A DNA stretch of 39,421 nt, from positions 1 through 39,421 of the forward strand of contig CAZAMF010000015.1 in assembly GCA_964486295.1 (NCBI GenBank), in the 5' to 3' direction. Source of the DNA: CALBZG01 sp964486295 (GTDB lineage Bacteria; Bacillota; Clostridia; Peptostreptococcales; Anaerovoracaceae). The notes beneath the pieces are model-generated. The model searched no databases. It saw only the letters and a program-made list of their open reading frames with translations, and was not told the DNA's origin. This document shows positions 15,100 to 22,800 of the stretch, one piece after another (the stretch's first letter is position 1; every line of letters starts with the position of its first letter). Both the position numbers and the translations under genes were made by a program.

Positions 15100-15123
15100 A
15101 AGGCTGCCACAATGGGCAGCCTT
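15095..15123 (-). terminator. Terminator of the YaaH-family transporter gene
   Basis: Minus strand: AAGGCTGCC (15123-15115), 6-nt loop, GGCAGCCTT (15108-15100), then TTTGTCT. 31 bp downstream of the stop codon. Confidence 0.75.
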
Positions 15124-15154
15124 ATTGATTTCCAGTAAATTATTTTCTTTTCTG

Positions 15155-15763
15155 TTATTTCCCTTTATATAAAGGTGCCGGATTGGGGAAAATCTTTTTC
15201 CCATATGCGCCATTGACCACCAGCGCAGCTGACAGGTAAATCCCAAGCAAACCACATACAAGAAGTGCATGCCCTGCAATGCTGGCAAATATCTTCGATA
15301 TTTCCGGCGGAAAAATTCTCAGATCTGTCAATACAACAAAAGGCAGCGCGACATCGACACCTACCACCAGGTAGAATAAAAGCGCCGGAGTCTTATAAAA
15401 CGCGGGCGTCCACAAAATAAGTGACGCCGCCAATACCATCCAGCACCAGGCGTCGATTCGAGGGTCTAAACCTGTTACAAAAAATTTGAAAAACATTTCC
15501 AATCCTGATGCCAGCATGAAGTACGCGCAAAAGAAAAGGAAGGTATTTCCGCCTGCCAGGTTACCGGATTTGAGGTCGAGCAATGCAACTACGAGCTGAA
15601 CCACAAAGCCTCCAATCAGAAAGCAGCCAAATAAAGGCAGCGCCCCATGCTCGACTTTCCCTGTAAGCAGTGCAAAAAAACCGAAACATGCAATAGCAAG
15701 TCCAACCAGCCCTGCTGGAGTGGGGTTTGCCCATTCTTTTGGTGCAATTATGTTGTTTTCCAC
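15155..15763 (-). CDS. GPR1/FUN34/YaaH family transporter (acetate/succinate type)
   Basis: 202 aa from a GTG start with AGGAGG seven bases upstream. Six hydrophobic segments. The family motif is near the N-terminus as NPTPAGLVGLAI (E. coli SatP has NPAPLGL). Other conserved features are GALPLFGCFLIGG and a central GGNTFLFFCAYF aromatic pore region. Such proteins are hexameric inner-membrane channels/symporters for acetate and succinate; some may move ammonium. Transcribed alone from a promoter about 275 bp upstream, through a leader with terminator/antiterminator potential (15817-16036). Confidence 0.93.
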   Translation of the reverse strand: MENNIIAPKEWANPTPAGLVGLAIACFGFFALLTGKVEHGALPLFGCFLIGGFVVQLVVALLDLKSGNLAGGNTFLFFCAYFMLASGLEMFFKFFVTGLDPRIDAWCWMVLAASLILWTPAFYKTPALLFYLVVGVDVALPFVVLTDLRIFPPEISKIFASIAGHALLVCGLLGIYLSAALVVNGAYGKKIFPNPAPLYKGK

Positions 15764-15816
15764 AGCATATCCTCCTAAAAACTAATTTTATAGATTAGAT
15801 CACTTGTCGAGACAAT

Positions 15817-15854
15817 AAAAAAGGCTCTGCAATGCTATTTACACTGCAAAAGCC
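15817..15854 (-). terminator. Intrinsic terminator inside the YaaH-transporter leader
   Basis: RNA (minus): GGCUUUUGCA / UGCAGAGCC arms (one mismatch, one bulge, further GUG/CAU pairs) followed by U6 (15822-15817). Located 54 bp before the GTG start and downstream of the only good promoter, so it must be bypassed for expression. Confidence 0.75.
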
Positions 15855-16036
15855 CGTTTGATTAGCTTTCTATTCCAAGTCCCGGAAAACCATCACCTTT
15901 TTGCAGTATATAAATGCTGATTGTATCAACCAACCCTGTAAAAAGGCTTCCGGTGAAACTCCAATCAAAATTGCGTACTGGAAATCATCTGAGTCTTAAT
16001 AAATATGTCTCAATATTTTGGATATGAATACATCCG
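15840..16036 (-). promoter_or_regulatory. Candidate cis-regulatory leader RNA (riboswitch-like attenuator)
   Basis: Two mutually exclusive pairings are visible on the minus-strand RNA. (A) CCGGAA (15953-15948) with UUCCGG (15887-15882), continued by CCUUUUU (15946-15940) with AAAAAGG (15902-15896), closes an arm that holds a GUUGAU/AUCAGC hairpin. (B) UAUACUGCAAAA (15910-15899) with UUUUGCAGUGUA (15851-15840), 12 bp with one G-U, disrupts the 5' half of the terminator. Arm A and pairing B share the AAAA segment. This is the design of a transcription attenuator. I cannot match it to a riboswitch class I know. Confidence 0.6.
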
Positions 16037-16042
16037 CTGTGA

Positions 16043-16072
16043 ACTATATCATATACTTTGAAGAATTGTCAA
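16043..16072 (-). promoter_or_regulatory. Promoter of the YaaH-transporter leader
   Basis: Minus strand TTGACA (16072-16067), 18-nt spacer, TATAGT (16048-16043). Predicted start near 16036. Confidence 0.75.
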
Positions 16073-16079
16073 TCACCAT

Positions 16080-16253
16080 TTAATAAACGATTACGTAATA
16101 AATCACATAGATCCAGCCTAGCAAGCCGTGAACTATTGCCCAAACAATAGAGTGCCAATTAGAATATGATATAACCATAGCCAAGCAAGATCCAAATGTT
16201 ATGCCAGTCTTAACAGTTTTTTCAACTGTCACATACTCTCTTTTTACCTCCAT
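16080..16253 (-). CDS. 57-aa membrane protein of unknown function
   Basis: 57-aa open frame with GGAGG nine bases before the ATG. Begins MEVKREYVTVEKTVKTGITF, then a hydrophobic half with AMVISYSNWHSIVWAIVHG and LGWIYVIYYVIVY, i.e. one or two membrane passes. The W/H/Y-rich pattern and strong ribosome-binding site argue that it is expressed. I believe similar small proteins occur in Bacilli, but I cannot name a family. It ends eight bases before the -35 box of the YaaH-transporter promoter. Confidence 0.75.
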   Translation of the reverse strand: MEVKREYVTVEKTVKTGITFGSCLAMVISYSNWHSIVWAIVHGLLGWIYVIYYVIVY

Positions 16254-16361
16254 ATATTTCTACCTCCAATATTTTTGTATTATTATACTTTTCCTCTGAA
16301 ATATATTCGCATCAGCAGAAATACTCAACTAACTTATTCGGCCTCTTCTGCAGTGGAAAAA

Positions 16362-16649
16362 TTACTTGCCAAAATGCATTTTTGTCTGAATTCCCAGCGA
16401 GGCCAGAACGCCGTTGACGTCGCGGGTGTAAGTTCCGTCCTCCAGCTGCACCAACGGAAAACCGATAGAACCGCTGCCTCTTACCCCGTCATAGAGGGAT
16501 GAGGTATCGCGCAGGGTAATGAACTCCTTCAGAAGTCCGATGGAGCCTGTCACATTTACAAAATTGGGCATTACGCCGTTCTCAGTGAGGATCGCCAGAA
16601 AACGTAGGGTCCCAGGGCAGACATTGCTGCCATAAACAGTTATCGCCAT
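16362..16649 (-). CDS. Glutaredoxin-like thiol protein (single-cysteine CPGT active site)
   Basis: 95 aa from the ATG at 16649 (AAGGAGA seven bases upstream). Thioredoxin/glutaredoxin-like: beta strand MAITVYGSNVCPGT with the active-site position reading C-P-G-T, so only the first cysteine is kept. Then helix TLRFLAILTENG, the strand VNVTGSIG and a cis-Pro-like IGFPLVQLEDG. Probably a monothiol-type redox or thiol-transfer protein. Third gene of the redox trio, 21 bp after the flavodoxin gene. Confidence 0.8.
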   Translation of the reverse strand: MAITVYGSNVCPGTLRFLAILTENGVMPNFVNVTGSIGLLKEFITLRDTSSLYDGVRGSGSIGFPLVQLEDGTYTRDVNGVLASLGIQTKMHFGK

Positions 16650-16670
16650 TGCAGTATCTCCTTTCATAGC

Positions 16671-17138
16671 TTATAAAGCGGTCAGCGTATCGACAGCTTC
16701 TTCAATTAATTTTTGGCGGCGTTTAGGATTGACCCAATTGATGATCTGAGATTTATTTATTGCAGCTCCTTTGGAATCGCAAATATTCCGCATTCCCTTG
16801 ATCGCCTGATTGCCGCCCAGAATCGGGCTTGGAAAAAATTGAGTAACAAACCCATTGACGGCCACCCCATCCGGAATTTGAATTTGCCGGAGATAAGCCT
16901 GCATTACCGGAGACAGGGCAAATCCGTGCACCGGAGCGCCTAGAATCAATATATCATAACCATCCACCTTGGGTTTGCTCGTCAGTTCAATCAAATCTAC
17001 ATTTTGTTCTCTTTCATTTGATGCAGTGATTCTCTCGATCGCAGCCGTATGACCTGCAGCCAGAAATCGTTCGCAAATTTTCTCTGCTACATATAATGTG
17101 TGCCCGGTCTGAGAATGAATAATGATACCGATTTTCAT
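16671..17138 (-). CDS. Flavodoxin family protein
   Basis: 155 aa with the flavodoxin order. The FMN-phosphate loop HSQTGHTLYVAEKI (residues 8-21) is followed by GYDILILGAPVHGFALSP (50-s loop/alternating strand) and NGFVTQFFPSPILGGNQ. Low-potential FMN electron carrier or small NADPH-flavin partner. Close in layout to other Clostridia flavodoxins annotated near membrane FMN-binding proteins. 33 bp after the FMN-binding gene on the same transcript. Confidence 0.9.
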   Translation of the reverse strand: MKIGIIIHSQTGHTLYVAEKICERFLAAGHTAAIERITASNEREQNVDLIELTSKPKVDGYDILILGAPVHGFALSPVMQAYLRQIQIPDGVAVNGFVTQFFPSPILGGNQAIKGMRNICDSKGAAINKSQIINWVNPKRRQKLIEEAVDTLTAL

Positions 17139-17171
17139 ATTCAGTTCCTTTCTTCATTTTCCTGATGTTGA

Positions 17172-17582
17172 TCAAACCGGTTCAGCGCCTGCATTCAACA
17201 ATGCATTCTGAATCGCCTTCAAGATAACTTTGCTGCTGTAAGTGGCTCCAGTTACGCTATCTACATCCAAGGACTGTGCTTCTCTTACCTTTTCCGGGAG
17301 GATCTCCGCCCCTCCCCCTTGTCCGTTATTGTGCTTGATGAGTTCAATTTTTTCGATCTTGTGATCCTTGATGGTCACGCTGACCTCTGCTGATACCGGA
17401 AATGCGGAGTAGCTGCCCGTATATACCCCATCCTCAGCCGAGGCTAAATCTACATTTTCTATTTCCGTTTTTGACAATTGTTCGAGGTTTGCCTCGGCTT
17501 TCGAATAAAATATTTTTGCTGTCAAAGCGCCGACTGCCAGCATAACCACAATGACAATCAATACGATATATCTTTTTTTCAT
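17172..17582 (-). CDS. Membrane-anchored FMN-binding (flavinylated) protein
   Basis: 136 aa from the ATG at 17582 (AAAGGAGC upstream; the GTG at 17609 lacks a site). One N-terminal membrane segment (about 4-24) followed by an extracytoplasmic FMN-binding domain. The flavinylation motif reads D108-S-V-T-G-A-T114 (DSVTGATYSS); T114 is the expected phosphoester FMN site introduced by ApbE. Similar to the RnfG/NqrC/extracellular electron transfer FMN domains. No apbE gene is in this window. Leads an operon with flavodoxin and a glutaredoxin-like gene, suggesting electron delivery to the cell surface. Confidence 0.92.
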   Translation of the reverse strand: MKKRYIVLIVIVVMLAVGALTAKIFYSKAEANLEQLSKTEIENVDLASAEDGVYTGSYSAFPVSAEVSVTIKDHKIEKIELIKHNNGQGGGAEILPEKVREAQSLDVDSVTGATYSSKVILKAIQNALLNAGAEPV

Positions 17583-17721
17583 TTCGCGCTCCTTTGTATA
17601 GAACCCCACGTATAATATACATCTGTAAAGCGAGATAATCCCTTTGTTCTGATTGCGTTATACGTTTAAGTATATCGCTAAAAATTGGTTTTCTCTATTA
17701 TTTTTTATTGCACTGACGCCA

Positions 17722-17751
17722 TTGAAATCCAACTGTTTTTCGGAGTACAAT
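17722..17751 (+). promoter_or_regulatory. Promoter of the QueG-like gene
   Basis: TTGAAA (17722-17727), 18-nt spacer, TACAAT (17746-17751), 33 bp before the ATG. Confidence 0.6.
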
Positions 17752-17784
17752 AAGTTTTAATATTGAAAGAAAGGCTGAGCAGAA

Positions 17785-18552
17785 ATGGATCATGAAAAAA
17801 GCGATGCTATAAAGGAAAGAATCGCCTTAGAAATCGAGGATTATGTGAAAAGAAACGCGGATATCGAAAGCTTCTCAGGCATGTCCGCTATATGGGGTCC
17901 CCCATTAGTGGGATTTGCCGACGCTTCGCATCCTTATATACTTGCTCTTAATAAGATCATCAGCCCTTCTCATTCTTTGCCCGGCGACGTGCTTGACGAT
18001 GCCGCTGTTATACTCGCTTATTATGTCCCCTTTACAAGGGCTCTTGCCAGAACCAACAGCAAAAGTACCAGTCTGGCATCACCGGAGTGGGCATTGGCCT
18101 ATGAGCAAACCAATTCCATGTTCAGCGCCCTGAATACACATCTCACAGAATATCTGAACACCCTCGGCTATCGGGCGTCAGTCTCAAAAGAAACCCGTAC
18201 GTTCGATCGGCAAAAGCTCATCAGCAATTGGTCCCACAGGCACTTTGCGTATGCGGCCGGATTAGGGACTTTTGGGCTGAACAACATGCTGATTACGAAG
18301 AACGGAAGCTGCGGGATCTGCGTCAGGAACTGTCCCGTAGGGGCGCTGAGCGTTTCGGGATATGACCAGAAGAAATGCTATTTCTTACTAAGGGAGAATG
18401 CCAAAATATACACCGAATTCGGAAGCTCCTATTCGTATGATACTGCAGGGGACGTAAACGGAGACGGGGACGGCAACGCCAAAAATGAAGGCAGCGAAGT
18501 ATGCGGGAAATGCGTTACTTCTTCACCATGCGCGTTTTGGAAAATAACATAA
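17785..18552 (+). CDS. Epoxyqueuosine reductase (QueG)-like 4Fe-4S protein
   Basis: 255 aa. Resembles the QueG/DUF1730 architecture: an N-terminal cobalamin-type domain (VILAYYVPFTRALA, SHRHFAYAAGLGTFGLNNMLIT), a ferredoxin motif CGICVRNCPVGALS (about residues 175-190), and a second cysteine group CGKCVTSSPCAF near the end. Shorter than full QueG (about 370 aa), so it is more likely one of the uncharacterised QueG-like iron-sulfur proteins than the tRNA enzyme. An acidic insert near residue 220 (DVNGDGDGN) looks like an EF-hand/dockerin Ca loop. Single gene; convergent with the small membrane peptide gene. Confidence 0.82.
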   Translation: MDHEKSDAIKERIALEIEDYVKRNADIESFSGMSAIWGPPLVGFADASHPYILALNKIISPSHSLPGDVLDDAAVILAYYVPFTRALARTNSKSTSLASPEWALAYEQTNSMFSALNTHLTEYLNTLGYRASVSKETRTFDRQKLISNWSHRHFAYAAGLGTFGLNNMLITKNGSCGICVRNCPVGALSVSGYDQKKCYFLLRENAKIYTEFGSSYSYDTAGDVNGDGDGNAKNEGSEVCGKCVTSSPCAFWKIT

Positions 18553-18553
18553 A

Positions 18554-18580
18554 GCCCTGCAACTTTAAGCGCTGCAGGGC
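18554..18580. terminator. Bidirectional hairpin between convergent genes
   Basis: GCCCTGCA (18554-18561) and TGCAGGGC (18573-18580), perfect 8-bp stem. Followed by TTTATGTTATTTT on the minus strand; weak T content on the plus strand. Confidence 0.6.
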
Positions 18581-18600
18581 AATATGAAGTCTTTTCATTA

Positions 18601-18741
18601 TTACAGTTTCGGACCTTCGTTGTTCTGATTCTTGGCAATGTAAATCCTAAGTGCCTTGATTCCCAATATCATCAGGTAGCATGCCAGCACAATAGGAATC
18701 AGGTATAATATCAAGATCGGCAGAGTAGCAAACATTCTCAT
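18601..18741 (-). CDS. 46-aa membrane peptide
   Basis: Short frame with AAGGAGG six bases before the ATG. One long hydrophobic segment (residues about 4-30, FATLPILILYLIPIVLACY and on) and a polar tail ending KNQNNEGPKL: a typical type of single-pass Firmicutes small protein. Function unknown. Located downstream of infC on the opposite side of the terminator, own unit. Confidence 0.7.
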   Translation of the reverse strand: MRMFATLPILILYLIPIVLACYLMILGIKALRIYIAKNQNNEGPKL

Positions 18742-18788
18742 ACAGTCCCTCCTTAAAACTATTCATTTCTGATAGTTTATTATACCAC

Positions 18789-19322
18789 TTATAGCTTTTT
18801 ACTGCTAAAGATCATAACCAAATTTCTTCCATCAATCAAAGGAGCTTTCTCCACAACCCCTACATCTTTCAGCTGTTCAGAAAATTTATCAAAGACGGCC
18901 TGACCGTCTTCCATATACTTTTTCTGCCTGCCTTTAAATCGGATGCTCGCTTTCACTTTATTTCCTTCGGACAAGAATTTATAGGCGCTTTTGATTTTAA
19001 CCTCCAAATCATGCTCATCGATTTTTGGCGAAAGCCTGACCTCTTTTATTGTAACGACCTTTTGATTTTTTTTGGCTTCTTTTTCCCGCTTCGCCTTTTC
19101 GTACATAGCTTTGTTATAATCCTCAATTTTGCATACAGGGGGCGAGGCATTCGGTGAAATTTTAACCAAATCCAGATTTTTTTGGGATGCCATTTCCATC
19201 GCATCACGAGTCAGCACGATACCGAGCATTGTCCCATCTGAATCAATAAGTCTTATTTCTTTGTCATTGATTTCTTCATTAATTTCTATTGTATTCTTTC
19301 TATTTTCGATAATATCCACCAC
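18789..19322 (-). CDS. infC: Translation initiation factor IF-3, stand-alone
   Basis: 177 aa. N-domain INEEINDKEIRLIDSDGTMLGIV ... NLDLVKISPNASPPVCKIEDYNK, helical lysine-rich linker (about 75-90), C-domain VTIKEVRLSPKIDEHDLEVKIKSA ... VVEKAPLIDGRNLVMIF. IF-3 binds the 30S subunit and checks the start codon. The usual rpmI-rplT partners do not follow; the next gene is the 46-aa membrane peptide. The C-domain has FKGRQKKYMEDGQ where typical IF-3 has RGRE-type residues, so this may be a second, diverged paralog. Start is a GTG (19322; a second GTG follows). An intrinsic terminator ends only 14 bp upstream. Confidence 0.92.
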   Translation of the reverse strand: MVDIIENRKNTIEINEEINDKEIRLIDSDGTMLGIVLTRDAMEMASQKNLDLVKISPNASPPVCKIEDYNKAMYEKAKREKEAKKNQKVVTIKEVRLSPKIDEHDLEVKIKSAYKFLSEGNKVKASIRFKGRQKKYMEDGQAVFDKFSEQLKDVGVVEKAPLIDGRNLVMIFSSKKL

Positions 19323-19335
19323 TTTCTAAACTAAT

Positions 19336-19368
19336 AAAAATAAAAAGTGGATTATAATATCCACTTTT
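19336..19368 (-). terminator. Terminator/attenuator directly before infC
   Basis: Perfect 10-bp stem AAAAGTGGAT (19343-19352) / ATCCACTTTT (19359-19368), 6-nt loop, then UAUUUUUAUU on the minus strand. It ends the zinc-ribbon transcript. The downstream AAAGTGGTGGAT at the infC start could compete for the same arm. Confidence 0.8.
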
Positions 19369-19390
19369 ATTGCTGAAATGAACCTTGTTA

Positions 19391-19567
19391 TTAGTATCTA
19401 TTTCCACTTCTGCTATTGTTTCTACTCTGTTGTTTCTTTTTCGCTCTGCACGCAGGGCATCTTTGCGGTTCGTTTTCAAACCCTTTTTCTTTGTAAAAAG
19501 CCTGTTCACTTTCAGTAAATGTGAACTTGGTGCCGCAATCTTTACAGATGATCGTTTTGTCAGCCAT
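19391..19567 (-). CDS. Small zinc-ribbon protein
   Basis: 58 aa from the ATG at 19567 (AAAGGAGG six bases upstream). Two CxxC knuckles, CKDCGTKF and CPACRAKKK, separated by about 30 residues, and a basic, Asn/Arg-rich tail. Matches the 'probable zinc-ribbon domain' type (zf-trcl) often found near cold-shock genes. Probably binds nucleic acid; role unknown. A -10 TATAAT (19592-19587) flanked by the palindrome GATTTTAAAATC (19596-19607) lies upstream. Confidence 0.88.
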   Translation of the reverse strand: MADKTIICKDCGTKFTFTESEQAFYKEKGFENEPQRCPACRAKKKQQSRNNSRSGNRY

Positions 19568-19744
19568 TAGTAACCTCCTTTGGTTTATTATATAGGATTT
19601 TAAAATCAGAGACATTGTTCAAGAATAAATCAAAGAAGTTTTGTCAAAAATAATTAACCCGTAACTGAAAAGCTTCCAGTCACTTTGTCAAGTATAATAT
19701 ACAATACATAAATAAGCAAGATGCTTCTGAATAATATTTTTAAT

Positions 19745-19779
19745 CAAAAAATCTCCCCTTTGGTTAACAAAGGGGAGAT
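19745..19779 (-). terminator. Terminator of the hydrogenase gene
   Basis: Perfect 11-bp stem ATCTCCCCTTT / AAAGGGGAGAT (19751-19761 and 19769-19779) followed by T6 on the minus strand. Confidence 0.92.
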
Positions 19780-19802
19780 CCTTATATTTAGTCTTTTAAC
19801 CG

Positions 19803-22800
19803 TTATTTGGTTTCCATCATGGTTCTAAACAGGTTGTCCATCTTGGAAGCATCGATTTGCTTTCCATCGAGAGCGACATAGATGCCGTCTCCCGGATGGG
19901 TCTCTCTCAGATGGATCGTTCTGACCTTTGCAAAGGCTTCCATGCCTTCGTCATTGATCTTATCAAAGGTCTTCTGATACAGTTCCCTTGATCCCTGAGC
20001 GGAACACTTATCGCAGATGCAGATTTCAAATTGCCTGGTCACGAAGGCGGAGTCGCTCTTTCTCAGGACATTTGTCCCCAGGGTGTCGCCCTGGACCTGG
20101 TGATAATGGGTATGCAGCAATTCATGCGCCAGGTGGGAATTAGCTTCATGGTAGAAATCATCATACAACTTCTTGATATCCGGGTTGTCCTGGGATTTGC
20201 GGATCTTTGATTTCTTATCGATGTCGATGATGACCTGCTCACGTTTTTCCAGGGAATCGATCTTCTCCGGCACCGGATGTCCCGCACCGGAAATACAGCC
20301 GCCCGGACATGCCATGATCTCAATAAGGTCATAGCCGATGTCTTCGCCTCTGGCGACTCTCTGGAGGATCGGTTCCGCGTTGTTGAGCCCGCTGATTACG
20401 GCAACACGCACCTTCACACCGTTTGCCTCAATGGTAGTTTCTTTAACACCGTCAAAGCCTCTGATATCAACGAAATCCAGATGCTCAGTAAGCGGAACTC
20501 CGGAAATTTTCTCCACAGCCATTCTCAATGCCGCTTCCGCAACACCACCGGAGTTTGCAAACAGGATGCCTGCACCGGAAACTTCCTTGTACGGCCCGTC
20601 GTACTCCATCAGATTAATTTCAGAAGGATCGATCTTCTTGAGATCCAGCATCTCGATCATTTCGCCGGAGTTCAGTACCGCATCCACATCCGGATTTCCA
20701 TCCATACCGAATTCCGGTCTCTTTGCCTCGTATTTCTTGGCGATGCATGGAACGATGGAAACGACATACAGGTCTTCTCTCTTGACGTCCACCAGCTTGG
20801 TATAGTGATTCTTGAGGGTTGCGCCCATCATCATCTGCGGTGATTTGCAGCTGGACATGTTCGGGATCAGCGCAGGATAACGCCTTTCCATGAAGTTGAC
20901 CCAGCCCGGGCAGCAGGATGTGAACTGAGGCATTACGCCTCCTTTGGTTACACGGTTCAGGAACTCTGTGGTTTCTTCCAGTATGGTCAGGTCAGCGCCG
21001 AAAGCGTTGTCGAATACTTTATCAAATCCGAGTCTCTTCAGCATGCCGGCCATAAACGCGGTGGAATCCTCTGCAGAAACCTTGTAATGCTCCGCAACTG
21101 CCGCACGAACCGCAGGTGCCACGAATGCAACCACGGTCTTGGTCGGATCGTTGATCGCTCTGAAGACTCTTCCCTTTTCACTGGTATATCTCAAAGCGCC
21201 GCACGGGCAGGCATTGACACAATGTCCGCAGCTGATGCAATCGGTCTCGGAAAGCGGAAGTCCGCTCTTGGTTCCGACGATGCGGCGTCCGTGTTTGATG
21301 TAGAATGTCAGGATGTCCGGTCCTTCCACCTCCGCGCAGGCTGCAATGCAGCGTCCGCAGGAAATACATTTGTTGTGATCGCGAATAATGAACGGATGAT
21401 CCTTGATCACAGGGAAGTATGGACGATCGTGAACCGGTTTCTGGAATTCGACTTCATACTCGGTAGCAACGTTTCTGAGTTTGCAGTCGTAACGCGATTT
21501 GCAGCCGCAGCGCAGACAGCGCTTTGCTTCTTCAATAGTCTGCTCTTCCGTCAGGCCCAACTCTACTTCGATATAGCTCTTCTTTCTGACTTCGGATTCA
21601 ACGGAAGGCATTTCCGCTCTTGCGATGCGCGGCATTTCTTCAAATTCCCATTTAGGGAGGTCTTCCAGCGTTCCTCTGCTGCAACTGTAGTCGATGCCAT
21701 GAACCTTGGCATAACCCAGCATCAGGAACTCGTCCATGGATTCGGCTGCATGTCTTCCGGCCGAGATGGCCTGAATGACTGTGGCCGGACCGGTGACGCA
21801 GTCTCCGCCAGCAAATATTTTTCTTTCGGATGTTTCGAAAGTTTTTCCGTTGATATGTACGTCACCGTATTCGTTCAGTTTGACCGGCAGGTCATTGTAG
21901 AGGAATCGAGTATCCGTACTCTGGCCGATAGCGCCGATAACAGTATCCGCTTCGATGACGAATTCGCTGCCCTCCACCGGAATCGGTCTTCTTCTTCCTG
22001 AACGGTCAGGCTCGCCGAGACGCATTCTGATGCAGTGCAGCAGCTTCTTGTCGCCTTTGGCTTCAATTTTTTCAGGTGAAATGAGGAACTGCATTTCCAC
22101 GCCTTCATGGAGCGCTTCTTCGATTTCGTATGGCTCTGCAGGCATCTCGTCTCTGGTTCTTCTGTATAAAATAGTAACTTTTTCAGCGCCGTTTCTCAGC
22201 GCCGTCCTTGAGCAGTCAATAGCAGTGTTTCCGCCTCCGATTACGACAACATTCTTACCAGTCTTCGTATCAAGTCCTTTGATATTCTGCTCCAGATACT
22301 GGATGCCCATCCAGATGCCTTCCAGCTGGATCGGAGTTGCTCCCCAGGATCCGATTGCAAGGTATACCGCATCGAAATCCTTCTGCAGGTCAGCCAGGCT
22401 AACGTGGTTGCCCACCGCTTTTCCGGTCAGGATCTTAACACCGAGGTTTCTGATCAGTTCGATTTCCTTGTCCAGGGTGGCTTTCGGCAAACGGTATTCA
22501 GGAATACCGTAGCGCATCATTCCGCCGAGATGAGGCTGACGCTCAAATATCGTTACATCATGGCCATTGATGGCGCTGTAGTAGGCTGCTGTCAATCCGG
22601 AAGGGCCTCCACCGATGATGGCGATTTTCTTGCCGGTTTGCGGCTTTAATTTCGGCATCCAAGGGGTCATGCTGCTGATGTCCAGGTCGGCGACGAAACG
22701 CTTCACATAGTTGATAGCTACCGGTTCATCCACGAGCCTGCGGCGGCACTCAGCCTCGCAAGGATGCGGGCAGACGCGTCCGCAAACAAGCGGGAACGGG

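Noticed and set aside
15840..16036. Assignment of the YaaH leader to a cobalamin riboswitch
   Set aside because: GGTGAAACTCC on the plus strand recalls a cobalamin element, but it is on the wrong strand for the gene and other conserved boxes are missing.
21087..22001. 304-aa plus-strand open frame inside the hydrogenase gene
   Set aside because: Antisense to conserved FAD and cluster domains; product has no known motif.
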